Assembly (NCBI GenBank): GCA_964036315.1
Contig: OZ038500.1
Coordinates: forward strand, 58,335,946-58,399,945
Reading direction: 5' to 3'
DNA: 64,000 nt
Source: Acanthosepion esculentum
Taxonomy: Eukaryota > Mollusca > Cephalopoda > Sepiida > Sepiidae
Shown here in pieces: positions 43,401-54,245 of this stretch (position 1 is the stretch's first letter; each line of letters opens with the position of its first letter). The notes under the pieces are model-generated. The model did no database searches. It was not told the origin of the DNA and worked only from the letters and a program-made list of their open reading frames with translations. Position numbers and translations under genes: made by a program.

Positions 43401-43547
43401 GCTAATTCTTATAGGGAAACGGCTAATTCTCATAAGGAAACAGCTAATTCTTATAGGGAAACAGCTAATTATAATAGGGAAACGGTTAATTCTTATAGGG
43501 AAACAGCTAATTATTATAGGGAAACAGCTAATTCTTATAGAGAAAAG
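43401..43547. repeat. 21-bp minisatellite, seven copies
   Basis: The unit GCTAATTCTTATAGGGAAAC plus one base is repeated seven times with point changes. It lies just outside the 5S-SINE fragment. Confidence 0.9.
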
Positions 43548-43555
43548 ACTAATAT

Positions 43556-43692
43556 TTTCAGATTGTACTGTTATTTAGATAATAACGTATTTAGTGATAC
43601 ACATCTAAATAATTAACCTATAGCAGAGTGCATAAGGGGTGAATTCATCCCTGTCCCAAGGGTATTTGCGCGTAAGTGAATATAACGAACCC
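43556..43692 (-). repeat. 5S-SINE 3' part, cut by a hAT-like MITE
   Basis: TTCAGATTGTACTGTTATTT, AGTGATACACATCTAAATAA, TTAACCTATAGCAGAG and GGTATTTGCGCGTAAGTGAA match the tail and tRNA-like part of 32737-33066. The match stops at CGAACCCGGTAG, where the MITE begins. Confidence 0.6.
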
Positions 43693-44139
43693 GGTAGATA
43701 GAGCAGTCGAGGGCAAAGTGGGTTCTGCGTGACACATGTGGCCCATTTCTCTTTCTGAATGGCACGCCGAATTCCATATGAAAAAAAAAGGTTTATTAAA
43801 ATTTTGTTTATTTCGTTTCGTCCTCACTTGTTCACTCACATGTTCTCACGCATAACCACATACATAAAAAATGATGAAGCCCAATGCTTCTTGAATTTTG
43901 TAACTATTCATGGAAGGTAACGTGTTCATCATTTTAAACGATTGGAGATTTTCACTAAGGAGGACCGTACGTGTAAATATCATTTGCTTTAGAAACAAGA
44001 CGTTCATAATAATTTTTTTTTGTCTGAAGAAGAAATTTTTTTTTTGAGAAGAATCATATTTTTTCTCTTGAGAATAAATATATATTTTTACTTTAAGTAT
44101 TAGTTTTTATATTTTCTAATGAACAAATAATAAACAAAT
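43693..44139. mobile_element. hAT-like MITE, one end only
   Basis: CAGTCGAGGGCAAAGTGGG, TGGCACGCCGAATTCCATAT, GTTTATTTCGTTTCGTCCTC and the following 350 bp parallel the element at 44468-45144. It stops near AACAAATAATAAACAAATCA before the second end and passes into a (TTC)n tract. Confidence 0.65.
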
Positions 44140-44141
44140 CA

Positions 44142-44212
44142 TTTCTTCTTCTTCTTCTTCTTCTTCTTCTTCTTCTTCTTCTTCTTCTTCTTCTTCTTCT
44201 TCTTCTTCTTCT
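44142..44212. repeat. (TTC)n microsatellite
   Basis: A pure CTT/TTC tract of about 70 bp. Confidence 0.95.
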
Positions 44213-44467
44213 TTATCATTATTATCATTATTATTATCATAGATAAATATTGACTATAGAAATAGATAAAATAACAAACGGTGATTGATTGTCAGTGGTC
44301 AGGAATTAATGCAGGCATTACTGAGAGAATATATCTATTATATGTATCATAGGTAATAATAAAAAGCATGATATACTGCGGAAATGGATAGAAAATAAAG
44401 AAGAAAATGATTCTCAGTGGTCAAAAGTTAATGTAAGCAGTTCTGATAGGATTGGATTATTCTATAC

Positions 44468-45144
44468 CAGTCATGGGCAAAGTGGGACCTAAGGGCTCAT
44501 GTGGCCGTTTCGCTTCCAGAATGTCACGCCGAATTCCATGAGAAAAATAAGGTTTATTAAAATTTAGTTTATTTCATTTAATCCTCACTTGTTCACTCAC
44601 ATTTTCTCATGCATAACTACAAGCATGAACAATGATTAAGCACAACGCTTCTTGAATTTTGTAATTTTTTGTTGAAGATAACGTTTTCCTCATTTTAAAC
44701 GACTGGTGATTTTCAGTAAGGAATACCATACGTATCATTTGCTTTAGAAACAGGACGTACATAATAAATTTTTGTCTGGGGAAGAAATTTTTTTTTTATT
44801 TAAAGAATAAATATATATTTTTTAATTTAACAATTATTTTTTGTATTTTCAAATGAATGAATAAGAAGAAAATTACATACAACAGTGTGTGCTAAACATT
44901 GTCATCTGTGATAAAATTATACCGGGACCTCATTTTTTTTTTTATTCTTGAGAAAATTTTCCTCCAAAAACAATCAATCTTTTACCATTTCGGTGTTAGA
45001 TGCTTATGCCTATAGTCTTCTGTGATGAAAATGGTTGAGACAGCTTCAAGGAAAAATTACCTTGAATCTTTTTAGTAGCGCAGCCAGACTTATGATGAGC
45101 AATATCAGATGCGGCCCACTAACCGGAAAAAGTTGACCATGCCT
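44468..45144. mobile_element. hAT-like MITE, both ends visible
   Basis: The left end CAGTCATGGGCAAAGT and the inverse of the right end, CAGGCATGGTCAACTT, are imperfect terminal inverted repeats. The GCGGCCC-type sequence near the ends is typical of hAT elements. No 8-bp target duplication is evident (TTCTATAC and AGAGAGAG). The interior is AT-rich with no transposase. Confidence 0.65.
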
Positions 45145-45364
45145 GAGAGAGAGTATATTAGCAGGAGTTATGTATTTTAAGCGGTACAATGGGCATACAA
45201 ATCTTCCAGTTTTTCTTGCTATGACGCGGATAAACGCGTTCCATCAGCGGTGTGGTCTGATCTTTAAAACAAATAAGTGTTCGAAGCAAAGCGCCTCCTT
45301 GAAGGTAAGTCTTTTCATCAGGATGAGGGTCTACCCGATGGTGATTAAATCTTACTAGTTCAGG

Positions 45365-45885
45365 TATTGGGATGGCCAAGAACGCATTCCAAAAGCTGGG
45401 CAGAGTATTGCGAGACAGGAGGATTTCTTTGGTAACAAAGAAAAGAATACTGAGCTGTTACGTGACATCAGTCCTTCTTTACGGCAGCGAATGTTGGACG
45501 ATTTCCTCAAAGATTAAAAACAGGCTCGAATCCACACAGAGATATACTACTACAGAAGGATGCTAAGGATATCAAGGACCGAGCTTGTGAGTAACAAAGA
45601 GGTCTTTGAGAGGTTGCAAACAAGGAATAGGCTTATACTCAACATCAGGAAGAGGCAGCTGAAGTTTCTGAGACACATAATGAGGAAGGAGGGTCTGAAT
45701 AAATCTGATACTCACGGTTTGGATAGAGGGAAAGAGAGACAAGGTAAAACAATGCATAAAAACCTAGTGGGCTTAAGCAAGTGGATAACAGAACGTGGTC
45801 TGCGGGAGAAAGCAGATGGAAGGAACTTGTACAGAGCTGCAAGGGATAGCGGGCGATGTACAGCCATGATCACCTAGATCCCGAA
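45365..45885 (+). pseudogene. RTE-type LINE C-terminal fragment
   Basis: Reads GMAKNAFQKLGRVLRDRRIS, LVTKKRILSCYVTSVLLYGS, ECWTISSKIKNRLE, then after a frameshift MLRISRTELVSNKEVFERLQ, LNIRKRQLKFLRHIMRKEGL and LSKWITERGL. It is the same protein family as 20895-21715. A further 200 bp upstream (45170-45360) may be another LINE's C-terminus (FKTNKCSKQSASLK) but is not classified. Confidence 0.8.
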
Positions 45886-46014
45886 AAAAACATGGAACAT
45901 AAAAAGAAGTTCAGTTTTGACTGTATTCAATATCAGCATGTCGATTCTCCTTTAAATGTGAAAATTAGGTCAGAGAAGATATCAGCTGTCAGGCACTAAT
46001 GATTAAGATATGTG

Positions 46015-46270
46015 GACGGCTTACGGTTATATCACGTTGAAATTGCCAATTCCTGTACGATCACCGAAACTAGGTAAGGTCGAACTTGGCCAGAACCTAG
46101 ACGGGGGACCAAGTGGAAATACAAGATGCTGTAAGCTTGCATGTGCTGGGGTGGTGTAATGGATAATGGCTAATTGTTAATCGGAGAGCGGAGTTCCAAT
46201 ATAGGTTCGTTATATACACTTAACCCTGGGAAACACAATGAATCCACCTTTCTTCACCCAGCTAGGAGTG
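46015..46270 (+). repeat. 5S-rRNA-derived SINE, 5' part
   Basis: GACGGCTTACGGTTATATCA, GTACGATCACCGAAACTAGG, GGGGGACCAAGTGGAAATAC and AAGATGCTGTAAGC follow 5S rRNA on the plus strand (46015-46140). A tRNA-like stretch with GTGTAATGGATAATGGC follows. It is interrupted by the SINE at 46283, and its tail resumes at about 46564-46625 (CAATCTAAAAATATTTTATT then GCTTTAAATAGCCTGCA). Confidence 0.8.
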
Positions 46271-46282
46271 AATTGCTAGGAA

Positions 46283-46558
46283 GCACGGTGGAGTAATGGA
46301 TAGCGGCTCGGATTGAAGAATCGGAGAGCTGAGTTCGAATTCCAGTTGAATTCATTATATTCGCTTTAGTGCTAATACCCTTGAGAAAGGTATGAATACT
46401 CTTCCTCTCCCTCCAGCTATGGATAAATAGCAGGACAGACCGCGTTCTGTAGTTTTGGATGGCAACTGGTCTACCTCAAAAAATCTGCCTCGTCAGTTAG
46501 GTATCGAAAGATACATGATTGCCTAAGCGTGTATCACTCATGGCGCATAAGTGACTGA
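46283..46558 (+). repeat. tRNA-derived SINE nested in the 5S-SINE
   Basis: It starts GCACGGTGGAGTAATGGATA with box B GAGTTCGAATTCC and ends TGGCGCATAAGTGACTGA. No clear target duplication is visible. It is 185 bp from, and inverted relative to, the copy at 46744-47034. Confidence 0.85.
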
Positions 46559-46743
46559 GTAAGTGTTTTATCAATTTTACAATCTAAAAATATTTTATTG
46601 CTTTAAATAGCCTGCAATGGGTTGATAAACCGTAAAAAAACTTATAAATAAAAATGAAGATATTTAGAAGTGAAACTATATACTTTGATCTCATCTGCAT
46701 TGATATTTACTAAGAATATGAAAGTGTTCTTAGTCAGTTATGT

Positions 46744-47034
46744 GCTATGCATGATACACGCCTAGGCGATCGTGTATCTTTCGATACATGACTGACAAGG
46801 TATTTTTCCCGCAGTAGGTTGCCATTTCTTTCTGCAGTAGACAAGTTGCCAGTCAAGGCTATAGAACCCGGTCTGTACTGCTATTTACCCATATCTGGCT
46901 GGTGAGAAGAAGAGGATTCATACCTTTCCCAGGGATATTAGCACGTAAGTGAATATAATGGATTCGACTTGAATTCGAACTCAGCTCTCTGATTCCTCAA
47001 TCCAAGCCGCTGTGCATTGCTGCACCGTGCCTCC
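46744..47034 (-). repeat. tRNA-derived SINE with 10-bp target duplication
   Basis: GTGTTCTTAG occurs at 46734-46743 and 47035-47044. The minus strand starts GGCACGGTGCAGCAATGC. Body and tail match the other copies. Confidence 0.85.
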
Positions 47035-47044
47035 GTGTTCTTAG

Positions 47045-48170
47045 GCAAATCGATAATATAGAATAGAAAGAGATGAGGGCCTAGTATAGAGCCTCGGGGG
47101 CGCCAATATTAATTTCACATGCATCAGAAGAATATATCTCACTACGTTTTCTTTATTTCCTCACCACTGACAATACCTTTATTCATGATTTTAAATACAT
47201 ATCCATTGTAAATTTGTATGTATTGTATCTTTTAATAACCTATTCAGTTCAACTGTGGGAAACGTATTTAAATAATCCACATAGAGTTAATAAAAAACCG
47301 TAAAAATACAAATCAGTCAGTCCTATAACAGTCGATAAGATATGCATTTCTATCCACAGGTAATATATTTCTTTTTGATTGATATATTAATGGTAATGGT
47401 ATTATTAGCTGTTTCCTTATAAGGAAACATTTAGTAATCATTGACCGAGTAGCTAGTATTAGTTTCGGGTGAAAGTTATATATTTTTTTATGAAAACAAA
47501 TTTCTCAAGAAAATAGCTTTCTCAAATCCACTAACATTTATCAGTCTTTCTGGTATTAATGGGTGATTCCTTCCTAAAGTTTTTGTTTGAATATATTGAG
47601 GAATGTTTACATAATGATTATGTAATTATTTTCCCTTCGAGTTAAATGTGTTACCACTTTGAGTTGTGGCTGCTATTGCATTTCCTCAGGTGAGGTGGTT
47701 GCTGTTATTTGGCCAAGTTCTTTCTTTGAGATTCTGTAGCGCCAGTTCACAATATTCAGAAAGGAATGGTCCACGTAAAAAAAAACATAAAAGGTTTCAT
47801 TTACACGAAGCCAATTTTTAAACGCGATTGACATGTTTCACTCGCTCGAAGCGATTTTTAAGCAATGCGTTTCTGAACATATAATAACACTGTTTTGTCT
47901 GTAAGTGTTGAATAACTCCGGAACACTTGTAACCCTTTTTATTTACTTAATTTCGATATATTTATATCGTTTCTTTTTATCTATCATACATAGTATATCA
48001 GTTTCGTATTTATAGGGAACGTTTGGTTAAGGATAATTTTTTTTTAAGCATATCGTCCCAAGCAAGGCGGGAGTGCCACTAGCATGCAAGTGTTTACACA
48101 GAGTGAGAGCAAGAGTAAAGCGGGGTCTTTGGGGAAAGGATAAAGAGAAGGATAGAGATCAAGATCAAGG
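47045..48170. other. No feature recognised
   Basis: AT-rich, with no protein or repeat core recognised. TTAGCTGTTTCCTTATAAGG near 47407 recalls the 21-bp minisatellite unit inverted. Confidence 0.4.
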
Positions 48171-48172
48171 CT

Positions 48173-48870
48173 TCAGAAGATATCGATTGACATTGCATTT
48201 GAATATTTGACGATAACAGCCATCAGAACGCAAGTAAGAGGAAGTGAGTTCCACGGACGGGAAGTGCGAGATAAGAAGCAATTGGAGTAGAACGGATGGC
48301 TACATTTAGCCGTTTCGACAATGAAAGGGTGTGACCGAGATGTCAAGCTAGTAGCAGGCTTAAATTCATTTAGTTTGAGAACCAGTGAAAGTAGCTCGTC
48401 AGAGCAGTTGCCATGAATATACATGTAGAATAGACAGAGGGTAGCCACAGCACGTCTATGAGAAAGTAACTGTAGACGAGATGCCAGATCAAGACAAATC
48501 ACGTTGAATATCCGTCTCTGGATTTTGTCGAGAACCTCGAGATGAACAGCGGGAGCACCAGACAATATATGGCAACAGTATTCCATGCAAGGAGGAATGA
48601 TTGATTTATAGTTTTGAAGGATGGACTCAGGCGAGAAAAAAAATTCTGGCACGAAACAGAGAACCAACTTTCCTTGCGGTAGATGAACTATTGATTCAAT
48701 GTATTTGTTCCACTTCAAGTCAGTGGACAGCGTGAGACCAAACAGGCCCAGATATCCTCTCTTGTGGAGTTAGGTATCAGCCATTCTGATGGGAGGCAGA
48801 AAGGGTTCTCTATGGCGAGTAAATGAGAGCAGTTTCGTTAATTTTAATGTGCATCGTACACTTTGTTTTT
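48173..48870 (-). pseudogene. Jockey/CR1-like LINE C-terminal fragment with open 181-codon frame
   Basis: A minus-strand frame (48718-48173) is uninterrupted: MKWNKYIESI, PPCMEYCCHILSGAPAVHLE, VLDKIQRRIFNVICLDLASR, LLSHRRAVATLCLFYMYIHG, TSRSHPFIVETAKCSHPFYS and SRTSRPWNSLP before the stop. It is the protein tail downstream of the RT. The upstream YADD region is missing, so this is a 5'-truncated insertion with a still intact tail. Confidence 0.8.
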
Positions 48871-49020
48871 TTGAAAAATCTTCAAATTCATTTTAGTCAA
48901 TACATTTTAAATTTTATATTAATAAAAAATATTTATTTTATTAATCCAGAAAATGACTAAATATAAAGGCGGATTGTTTTGAACTTTAAACACCTTAATC
49001 AATGATGTGAAAATTTGAAT

Positions 49021-49101
49021 AATTGACTGTATAATTGTATGGTTGTTAATTGACTGTATAATTGTATGGTTGTTAATTGACTGTATAATTGTATGGTTGT
49101 T
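49021..49101. repeat. 27-bp tandem repeat, three exact copies
   Basis: AATTGACTGTATAATTGTAT plus GGTTGTT is repeated at 49021, 49048 and 49075 with no change that I see. Confidence 0.95.
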
Positions 49102-50390
49102 ATGCTGCTGAACATCTCCGCAGTTCCCTCCATATGTATTGTTTGAACGTGGAGGAGTTCTTCAATCATGCGCAGCGGATTTTGGGAAAGTTGATCTGGC
49201 GACCCCATCGCTATCCAAGTTAAACTACAGACGGAAATTATCCTCCCTGAAAGCTCACCAACACGTAACCATTTATTGCATTGGATGAACTGTCCTTCAG
49301 TTTAGGAAGTCGTCTACCCAGTAATATTTTTACCGTTTTCAAGAACTGTCGGCGTTAAAGTACAAACTCGATTCATTTATTTTCTAGTTTTTCTACGCTG
49401 ATTTACTCTAGAGACATCACTCTTAAAAATAATCATTAGAATGAATAAACATTTTCATATATTTGTTTAATATATATCACCCGTGATATTACGCTTTGCA
49501 TAAACAGCTGTTTATTAAACAAAGGTTCCTTTAATAAATCAGCTTTTATTCAATATATCAGCCCAAGCGAAATAAATCTTTTTTAAGTTAAAAGCAGCGT
49601 CTTAAAATTACTTCTGGTCGGAATAACTTTGCTTATCTTTAAGTCGACCACTATCTTCACATGAAAAAATTCTTCAGAATGTGTCCGATCATTAACTGAG
49701 GCTTGTCACACCCTCAGGAAGACCACAAGAATCCACAGAATGCAATCTCCCCGACTCTCAACAACTACCACTATTTCCATCTTTATCGGTCAATGAAATG
49801 TCTTGGCACTGGTTCAAAGAATTTACGTTTATCTTCGACGACAAACTAAAAGTTATATTCTGTGCACGGAAAGAAAAGAAAGAAGATAATGCTATAATAA
49901 AAAAATAAAAAGTGTGTTTCGTGCATTTCCTTCTTTCTGAAAACAATTTTGGTTTGATTTTGTTCTTTCTCCTTCGGGATACAGTTGTTTATTAACACTT
50001 CCGCTGCTTTGGACGTACTTCTACGGCTTCCAGAAAACTTACGAGGTCTGATCAAAAAGTATGTTGCTGTGGTAACAGAACTAAAGTAAGCAGAGTCAAG
50101 CCGCTCGACAATGAATGGCCTTGAACTCTGTTGCCCATACACACTAAGTTATGGCGTTATCGCTCATATCCGTTCTTTATAGCAGTTCTTCGAAGGAAAC
50201 TGCGGAGAGTATGGTTGTCTCATCATGCCACGAAGGCTCCATCAGTGACCATGTCCTGTGCAACAAGATTTGTGCTAATAATACCATCTACAACAGGATA
50301 CACACCGGACGCAAGAACAACTATCGGTGAGTCTTCCCCATTTATCTGTTTATTTCTCGCGTCGCTGATGAAATGTCTTTAAATAATTGT
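49102..50390. other. Mostly unrecognised; possible mariner-like end at 50041
   Basis: ACGAGGTCTGATCAAAAAGT near 50041 resembles a mariner-type terminal repeat but no partner was found. The rest is AT-rich without recognisable coding. Confidence 0.3.
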
Positions 50391-50486
50391 CGGACTTTAT
50401 CCATTTCATAATATATACATATATATACATATATTTTGAATTGGACAGAGTCCGACAATTTCGTCATTAGATATATAAATCATTAG

Positions 50487-50506
50487 ATATATAAAAATAT
50501 ATATCG

Positions 50507-50573
<67 letters not shown>

Positions 50574-50621
50574 TAGATAGATAGATAGATAGAATTTTAC
50601 CTTAAAATTTACTCAATACCG

Positions 50622-50682
<61 letters not shown>

Positions 50683-50687
50683 TTATG

Positions 50688-50741
<54 letters not shown>

Positions 50742-50806
50742 AGAGAGAGAGACGGTATTGAGTAAATTTTAAGGTAAAATTCTATCTATCTATCTATCTA
50801 TCTCTA

Positions 50807-50845
<39 letters not shown>

Positions 50846-50864
50846 CGATATATATTTTTATATA
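50487..50864. repeat. Foldback microsatellite structure
   Basis: The left arm (ATATATATCGTTATA, TA tract, GA tract, GATA tract, AATTTTACCTTAAAATTTAC, TCAATACCGTC) reappears inverted on the right (GACGGTATTGAG, GTAAATTTTAAGGTAAAATT, CTAT tract, TA tract, ATAACGATATATAT). The centre is near 50675. The non-microsatellite 31-bp core is exact on both sides. Confidence 0.85.
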
Positions 50865-50913
50865 TTATTATTATATATTATTATTATATATTATTATTAT
50901 TATATATTTTATG

Positions 50914-51049
50914 GAGTATATGAAATACTTTAATTAATTCCAAATAAATTTACTTCTCATTGCATCTCGTAATATATTGCTATTGAAATTTTACCGGGCC
51001 TGAACCCGGTCTACTGCCATCGATAAGTAAAACGCATCCCACAAAATAA
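50914..51049. repeat. 136-bp direct repeat, left copy
   Basis: AGTATATGAAATACTTTAAT to CATCCCACAAAATAATT is nearly identical to 52223-52359, differing at a handful of positions (for example CCCGGTC against CCCAGTC). Confidence 0.85.
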
Positions 51050-51571
<522 letters not shown>

Positions 51572-51575
<4 letters not shown>

Positions 51576-52100
51576 TAATAATAATTGGCCACTCGATATC
51601 GAGGACACTCGTTGCAATGCACAGCTAGCTAGCGCATATTGCTACATTTGCACAGGCATTTTTGCAATTTCCCAACTGGGAAATGCCCACAGAGCCCACC
51701 TGCAGTTTATACTGTTATTGGCGTGTGCAGAGCCAATTAACAGTTTTAGAGCGTTGGTGCGAACCCAGCGTGATCATAAACTCGCAATCACGGTGTTTTG
51801 TGATATCGTGCTAGCTTTGGCCAACGAGGTCTTCCGCACAGTTTCCTCTCCCAAATTCACTCACATGGACCCGTGGCTATGGAACAGACACTCGCCAAAG
51901 GTGCCCTGTGCTTGGGGTCCGATAGCTGCTGAAATTAATTCCAGCCAGGATTCGAACTCGGTGCCTCGTGATTCTAAAGCAACGCCTTAGACCACAGTAC
52001 CAGGTGTTCCCAAGCGGTCTAAGTACTGATCTGGCTCTACGATGCTTAACTTCGGTGATCGAACGGGACCCGGTGTGTTCAGCGTGATTTGACCGTAACA
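51572..52100 (-). repeat. Chimeric 5S rRNA-tRNA SINE, about 530 bp
   Basis: On the minus strand it begins with 5S-like TGTTACGGTCAAATCACGCT, GATCACCGAAGTTAAGCATC and CAGATCAGTACTTAGACCG (52100-52020). A tRNA-like part follows (CTGGTACTGTGGTCTAAGGC, GTTGCTTTAGAATCACGAGG, GAGTTCGAATCCTGGC), then a 330-bp body with the TTTCCCAGTTGGGAAA hairpin, ending in an ATT-rich tail. 5S plus tRNA plus long conserved body is the layout known for AmnSINE-like elements. The long frame on the opposite strand (51451-51990) is fortuitous. It differs from the shorter 5S-SINE family in its body. Confidence 0.8.
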
Positions 52101-52222
52101 ATAAATATATAAATATATAAATATATATACATATACACACACAATATTAATACTATTCCAAATCTTAACGGTATATTAACTCTAAAACATGAATATTTTT
52201 AGGAAACATGGCGGTGACACCG

Positions 52223-52359
52223 AGTATATGAAATACTTTAATAAATTCCAAATAAATTTACTTCTCATTGCATCTCGTAATATATTGCTATTGAAATTTT
52301 ACCGGGCCTGAACCCAGTCTACTGGCATCGATAAGTAAAACGCATCCCACAAAATAATT
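52223..52359. repeat. 136-bp direct repeat, right copy
   Basis: This is the partner of 50914-51049. The 1.17 kb between the copies holds the compound microsatellites and the chimeric SINE. Confidence 0.85.
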
Positions 52360-52407
52360 ATATCGAAGAAGATTGTCCAGAGACCTTTTTGGTTTTCTGT
52401 GTTTCAG

Positions 52408-52449
52408 ACATCAGAAATCGACGGAGAAAAGCTATCTGCGCTCTTCAGT
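52408..52449 (+). other. Candidate 42-nt internal exon
   Basis: TTTTTGGTTTTCTGTGTTTCAG is a strong acceptor in shape (split here at 20 bases: TTTTGGTTTTCTGTGTTTCAG region 52386-52407). The 42 bases that follow read T-S-E-I-D-G-E-K-L-S-A-L-F-S with no stop and end at CAGT|GTAAGTACT, a near-perfect donor. The length is divisible by three. It is the best-looking splice pair in the window, but no neighbouring exon was found. Confidence 0.3.
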
Positions 52450-52459
52450 GTAAGTACTG

Positions 52460-54243
52460 TCTCAATCGTACGTCTATTACTTTTCTTTCGGCCACGGGAG
52501 GTCAGTGGACTTAAGACACTTACCTTGGTCGATAAATAATGAACTTATGAGATTAAAAACTGACAGCAAGGGAGACGGGAAGAGAAAGCATTATAGCAAC
52601 GTGCATAGTAATAAAGTAACATCTGTCTGTCCTCTTAAGTCAGGTGTGTCTCACGCGCCAAAAGGAGAAAAAAAATTAAGTAAACCTCCACTCACATTAA
52701 AAGATTCAAGGAAGGTAAATGTGTAGTAAGACGATATACAAGGAATCATATTCCCGTCACACTCAACAATGCCAGTAAACTTGTTGTTTACGTATACATA
52801 AGTTAATAATGATGTATATTTAAATATATATAATTTGAACAAGAGTGAAAGAAGAAGACTAACATTTGATACAAAAGAACAGAAAGAAAGACGTTTTTTT
52901 TCTAAAGTTAGGATTTTACCAGTTGTTGCTCTTCAGGTCGTCAGGATACGGCTATTGAATAAAGTAGTAAATGTAGGTATCGCAAAAAAAAACTTGCAAG
53001 CAGGTCAGAGCAAGTCGTAGCAGCCATTGTTTACACAGGGAAAAGCTGAATGAAAATTGTTTCCCGAACTTTAAGATGGAACACAGAATGAGATCTGCAT
53101 GAAAGAAACTATCCAGAGATCCCTACTTACAGTAGAAAACCGATCTAGGAACAAACACATTACAAGAACGTTATTCGAGGAAGGCGACTGTGTGTCACCA
53201 TGGACGGCGATTAATACATTTTGAAAGTAGAATCCCCACCAAAAATATGATAGCATTTACGAAAAAAAACTAACGAATAAAGCGACTCTTCTCAGGTGAG
53301 ATATATCTTACTTAATTACACCTTAGGAAAAGTCATCTCAAGAAACATTTATAAAGTATTGAAGAATAAAACAAACATCCCCTATTGTCATATAGGAAGA
53401 AAATGAGTAACACACCGAGGTTCGAGCGTGACAATCTGGACTCATGAATATATGTTTTCTGCCAGGTGTATAAACAGCGGTGTAAGGCTACTGACTGGTG
53501 TAATTATTGTGCATCGATAATTTGGGTTTTGATATAGGATTTACCGGATGTTAAGCCGAGCCGAGCTTCTAACAAGGTATTCACTGAAATGGTTAATTAT
53601 CTTTTGTTGACTTTTACTTCTTTGTTCTTGTGATGTATTTAATTGCGATCGTAATTAAATATTGTTTTGTCTTAAAATTGAACTCTTGAGTCATACTTAA
53701 TTATTAACTGCCACCGTACGTGAAAAACCTACCAAAATGCATCCACTATAACCTCCCATCTTGCGTAGAACTTAACATCAGTAAAAACTCTCAACAGAGG
53801 TTACATCAATCGGCATGAAGCGAAGGATAATATGCTATCCATCTCAATATGGAGAAAAATTCACAATTCCACCTCTAAGAAAAGTCCATATTGTAGTTTT
53901 ACGCAATTGAGGCTATTTTGAACTGTACATTAATATAAAATTAGCTTGTAGCAAAACCGTTGTGCAAACTGGTGTCGTGAATTTTCAAAATTCAGGGACA
54001 TTCAGCGAAGTGGATGTGTAAGGAAAACCAGTGGAAGATATGATTATTTTATAGTTAGACGATCCACACGTTCTTGTAAGAAGATACATGCTGTTCTGCT
54101 TCGAAATGGTACAAATATCAGTTTAAAAATATTAAAAAACAAGATTGAAAATTCAAATAAGTCTACCCATTAAAAATAACGTTTATTGTCATACAAAATA
54201 ATGTCCTATTAAAAATATCCGTCGAAACACGCACACACACATA
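52460..54243. other. No feature recognised
   Basis: AT-rich. Short frames such as 52505-52726 and 52835-53020 lack recognisable motifs. If the 42-nt exon is real, this could be intron. Confidence 0.4.
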
Positions 54244-54245
54244 TA

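Noticed and set aside
51935..52005. A functional tRNA gene on the minus strand
   Set aside because: Box B and part of box A are visible, but a full cloverleaf with an acceptor stem is not, and it lies within the chimeric SINE.
52505..52540. Minus-strand splice donor (CTTACCTTGGTC)
   Set aside because: A donor-like sequence without a credible acceptor or open frame near it.
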